In this document: positions 60,591 through 64,000 of the stretch, one piece after another | Numbering within the stretch: the first letter of the stretch is position 1 | Layout: the number at the start of each line of letters is the position of its first letter | Source of the DNA: Pseudisothecium myosuroides | Lineage: Eukaryota; Streptophyta; Bryopsida; Hypnales; Lembophyllaceae | Length of the DNA: 64,000 bases | NCBI GenBank assembly: GCA_951799445.1 | Contig: OX637293.1 | Location: forward strand, 19,220,001 to 19,284,000 | Direction of reading: 5' to 3' | Notes under the pieces: generated by a model | What the model saw: the letters and a program-made list of their open reading frames with translations, nothing else | Told to the model about the DNA's origin: nothing | Database searches by the model: none | Made by a program: the position numbers and the translations under genes

Positions 60591-61212
60591 TTGACAATAC
60601 TTTAAAGTTAAATGAAACCTTATCAAGTTGCTATTTTTAGTAGTTTATATTTTTTAAATTCTTTTTGAAGTCTAGTTTTAGCATCAAAAATTTGATTTTG
60701 AAAATGATTGATTATGATTTTTCTATTGAAGATTTTGTGCAGCAATGTTCATTGCAATCTTGACTTTTTGTAGCATTGAGGGCTCTTGGAAATGAGTTTC
60801 AATACAGTGAATACACTAGATCTTGGAGAAAAAATCACATTAGAAATTCATTTAAAAGAATTGTAGAGCAGATTTTGAGAAGTCTTGTATTGATTGGGAT
60901 TATGCGTGTTAGGCCCTTTAACCTCATGTTTTTTTTTATTACCAACTTTTTAGATTGGATATGTAAAAAGAGGATTGAAAGACTTCAAATCATTTTTGCA
61001 ATTTTAACACCCTCATGTTCAAACATTATAATCTTTCAATCCATAAGTGAGATTGTTGTGTTTTTTTTTCCTATGCCATCTCTAACATATCTAGTTTGAA
61101 TTTCTATGGATACAAATTTAAAAAAATTGATACAACTTATCAAAATGTTGGCTTTTTGTTCAATTCAGAGCAAATTCCTAGAAGCTCAAAAAAGGCCTTG
61201 GGCAATTAGGGG
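60591..61212. mobile_element. TTAA-type element, subfamily B, left end missing
   Basis: Starts abruptly at TTTTTGGTGTTGACAATACT, about 20 bp inside a normal B element, and ends with GGCCTTGGGCAATTAGGGG then TTAA 61213-61216. Internal match to 45803-46440 is clear. The junction at 60590 marks a deletion or rearrangement, since sequence on its right repeats 59640-60590. Confidence 0.85.
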
Positions 61213-61216
61213 TTAA

Positions 61217-63750
61217 AACACAATCCTATGTGGAAATTGGATATTGCATTTAATTATAATTTTGAGGATGTTCAATGTCAATGATCTCAAAACAGGTTTA
61301 GGGTTTTTAGCCAAATGTTCATTTTAAGAAGATTTTCTAAAATTTACACTAAGGGCATGAAATTTTAAGAAGCAACCCAGCAAAATGTAGCCAATTTTTA
61401 AAATGCTATTCAATGTCTTTTGTGATTTAAATACGAAAAGTTTTGAATGTTTGGATCCAATTTGATGATTTTTTGAAACTACAAAAGTGATCTATTCAAT
61501 CAACTTGTCCTATCATTCTAAAATTAGAAAATTAGCACTCCATGGTTATTAGCCAAAAGATTAAATTGCAATGAATTTGTCTATTCTAGGAATTTAAAAA
61601 AAAATTAAATTAGAGTGAAAATTGGACTTGATGAGCTTCCTTGCAATAGTTAGACACAAATTCAAGAAAGATCATTTTTATAACTAAATTGCAGATAAAG
61701 GGAATAGAATGAAGGTTGTCAAATTATTCTACGAGGGGATTTATGGATTTGCCATTTTTTATGTAGGAAAGTCAAACAATATCACAAAGAGAGAAAATCC
61801 AATACCATTCATTGAGAATGTGGTCAAGCAACTCCTTAAAAAATTGGATGAAAAAATATTTTTTCTTTGTCCTAAAGGCCTCCATGATATCATCCAATAG
61901 ACACAAAACGCCCCGTCTTAGACATTCCAAGGTTAATGATATTAATGAAAATACACTTCAATAGATGGACTTTTTTTCATTTAGATGTAAGTCTTGAAAT
62001 TAAATTAAAATAAAATTGGGTTGTTGAAACTGAGACTTATTAATTTAGAAATAATTCATTTTTGTTGTCATGCTACTAATAATGTTAAAACTAAAAGCTC
62101 TAATACTAATGTAATGTATTGGCAAAGTTATTGTAATTCAAGGCAATTCACTAGGGTGATTAATACCTTGTCAATATTGACTACCAAAACAATTGCCATG
62201 TCCTTTTATGTAAAGGAAAGGGAGATGAACAAGTGACATTTTGGTACCAACATTATCAACATCTATATGACCATGGCAACATAAGAACATATTTTATAGA
62301 CATTGGCAACCTAAATTAAAGAATTGTTGTTAATTCTTGTATGAAGAGCGGGGAACAAGTGAGGAAATACAATTGCTGTGTTGCCAAAATTTTCTCACTA
62401 GTACAAATTTTTAGAATGTTATGCTATCAATATTTTAACCCTTCAAGGACTAAGAGGATACAGTGTATCCAATTCAAATTTTCAATGGCAAATTCTCAAT
62501 AGGATGAAACAAATATCAATATTTTGTAAATCAGGGTCTTATAGAGTAACAAATTGACATACTCATTATATTTCCCAATTTTCAAATTTTCAATGTGAGA
62601 AGTATTTAAAATTTTATTTAGGCCAAATGTAGTCTTATAGAAAAAGGGAACAAACATAAAAATTTTACAGTTAAAGGAATAATGGGGATGAAAAAAAATA
62701 TTTTCTTGGACATTTCTAATCTTTGGCTTGCACAAGCAAAATGGGTCTAAAGGATATTTTTTCAAATTCATTTTTTTAACAATTTTAAAAACACAAGATT
62801 TAATCTCGTGAAATCAAGAATATAAAATAATTAGAATGATTCCAAATTTTTTGAAGATGTCCCAAACAATATGCTTATAATATCAACTGATAAATTTCAA
62901 AAAAGGGCGCAAGTATAAATTTTTAAATTTTTTTTAGGATCCAATTTGGTTAGTTTTGGCCTTTTATTCCTGATTGAAAATGTGTATGAACTTGAGAGAG
63001 GTTTTTATTTCTCACTTTTTTAATTAAAAAATATTGCATTTGCCTTAGATTCCAATACAATTTTCTTTTTTGAGGGGGTTAGGGGATAAAAAAGCGGTAT
63101 TCATCTTCTTATAATTTTTCTTCCTTCAAAGTTGCAATTTTTGGCCTATAAGTTGAACATCCAAAATTGTTATAATGCAATAATCCAAAAATACAACGGT
63201 CAATATTTTCCACAATTAATTCTATACATGCTAGACAAAGTAGTCTTTATTTTTGTATCTTAAAATTAAATATTTAAAGCACATCCATGTGCAAAAAATT
63301 ATCAAAGTGGAATGATTCATTCAAAACCTCCATTGTCAAGAAGTTGTATATATCATTGGAAAGATCTCAATAACATTTTTCAATGGTATAAAATAAGCCT
63401 AATTTGGAGAAAAGCTATACTTTTAAATATTGGATACACTACACTGATTTAAGCTTCTCCAATTAGTCACATTTATTTGTGAAAGGTGGGCAAATCAATT
63501 AGCTAGTATATAGAGGTGCAGACTTAGTATCTTGCAGTATTAGGGAAGGCTATCTAAAAGTATCTAATGTCACTCAATTTACCAAATACATAAGAGTATT
63601 GCAAAGGCTAGGGAGAATTGATGTCTCTCATTACTTTTTTTTCACCCTCTAAAAGAAAGAGTAAAACTTATTATGTACCACCAATGATAACTTCATTTGA
63701 AATCTTGAAATCAAAGACTTTAAATTAACTACAAGAGGTCAAGAAATATA
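61217..63750. repeat. Second, tandem copy of the uS15 downstream repeat
   Basis: 61217-62220 repeats 59640-60590 (AAAAGTTTTGAATGT, CACTCCATGGTTAT, GCCATGTCCTTTTAT), and 62220-63750 continues as in 24090-25740 of block 1. The B element therefore sits at the boundary of a local tandem duplication. No gene is seen. Confidence 0.7.
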
Positions 63751-64000
63751 TGTCCTATAGGATTCAACTCCACAAAATTCTCAACAAGAGATTTGTTAGT
63801 AGCAGATTTAGCATAGTTGTGGATTGAATTCATCACCTTTGATTGGTCAGAGGTTGTGTTTCGATTCCCTTTCTAGGGATTGAATTGTTGTATAGACGCT
63901 GGAGTGTGGCATTTGCAGATTCTTTTGCTTCAAGATGTTCAAACTAGCTTCAATTGTTGTCGATCAACTTAGTTATAGAGAGTTGAGTTCAAAATTTAAT
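63751..64000. mobile_element. Truncated Stowaway/mariner-type fragment at window end
   Basis: GATTCAACTCCACAAAATTC onward matches 26189-26430, the right half of the Stowaway-type element, including CTTTTGCTTCAAGATGTTCA. The left half is absent and the right end lies beyond the window. Confidence 0.75.

Noticed and set aside
1..64000. tRNA, rRNA, CRISPR arrays or organelle DNA
   Set aside because: No cloverleaf, rRNA-like segment, regularly spaced repeats or organelle genes were recognised by eye; short RNAs could be missed without a search tool.

Overview
This is nuclear DNA of a land plant. Host genes carry introns, the recognisable proteins have plant-type relatives (a TORNADO1-like LRR-Roc-COR protein, cytosolic ribosomal protein uS15, an ABCB/P-glycoprotein half gene), and the transposons are plant-type (CACTA, hAT, Stowaway/mariner). 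Most of the window is strongly AT-rich and non-coding. I cannot fix the lineage from sequence alone. No rRNA, tRNA, CRISPR array or prokaryotic-style operon was seen.

Layout. The window looks like two diverged tandem copies of one block, in the same orientation, with order TORNADO1-like gene (minus strand), ABC-transporter-associated fragments, uS15 gene (plus strand), AT-rich repeats. Block 1 (about 0.8-26.5 kb) holds a dead TORNADO1-like copy (1355-13558), a short remnant of the ABC-associated sequence (15.3-16.3 kb) and a dead uS15 copy (19978-21734). Block 2 (about 27.7-64 kb) holds the only clearly intact large gene, a three-exon TORNADO1-like gene (28171-34523, 1378 aa), a GC-richer island (34.5-41 kb) with tandem repeats and an inverted pair of decayed ABCB fragments, a possible five-exon small gene (40574-42387), a decayed IMPACT/UPF0029 gene (45753-47795), a decayed basic nuclear-type gene (50725-51796), two orphan exons (52037-52283) and a second dead uS15 copy (57602-59155).

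The dominant theme is DNA transposons. At least ten sequences of 0.5-4.1 kb are bounded by TTAA (once TTAT) and have short terminal inverted repeats starting CCC: CCCCTAAAGG, CCCCTAAATGCCCAAGGC or CCCTAGACCGCCC. Because the two blocks are paralogous, several insertions can be compared with an empty site inside the window, which shows a 4-bp TTAA/TTAT target duplication. That is the signature of piggyBac-type transposition, which to my knowledge is poorly documented in land plants. No transposase was found, so these look like non-autonomous elements. Others present are a CACTA foldback element with TAT duplication, two hAT-type elements with perfect 8-bp duplications, a Stowaway/mariner element with an empty site, and two GGTAG-ended elements.

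Decay pattern. The dead copies were broken by insertions and by point changes that are mostly C-to-T or G-to-A: lost splice acceptors (AG to AA), lost donors (GT to AT), CAG and CGA to stop, and a P-loop Gly to Glu. This fits mutation of methylated cytosines in silenced duplicates.
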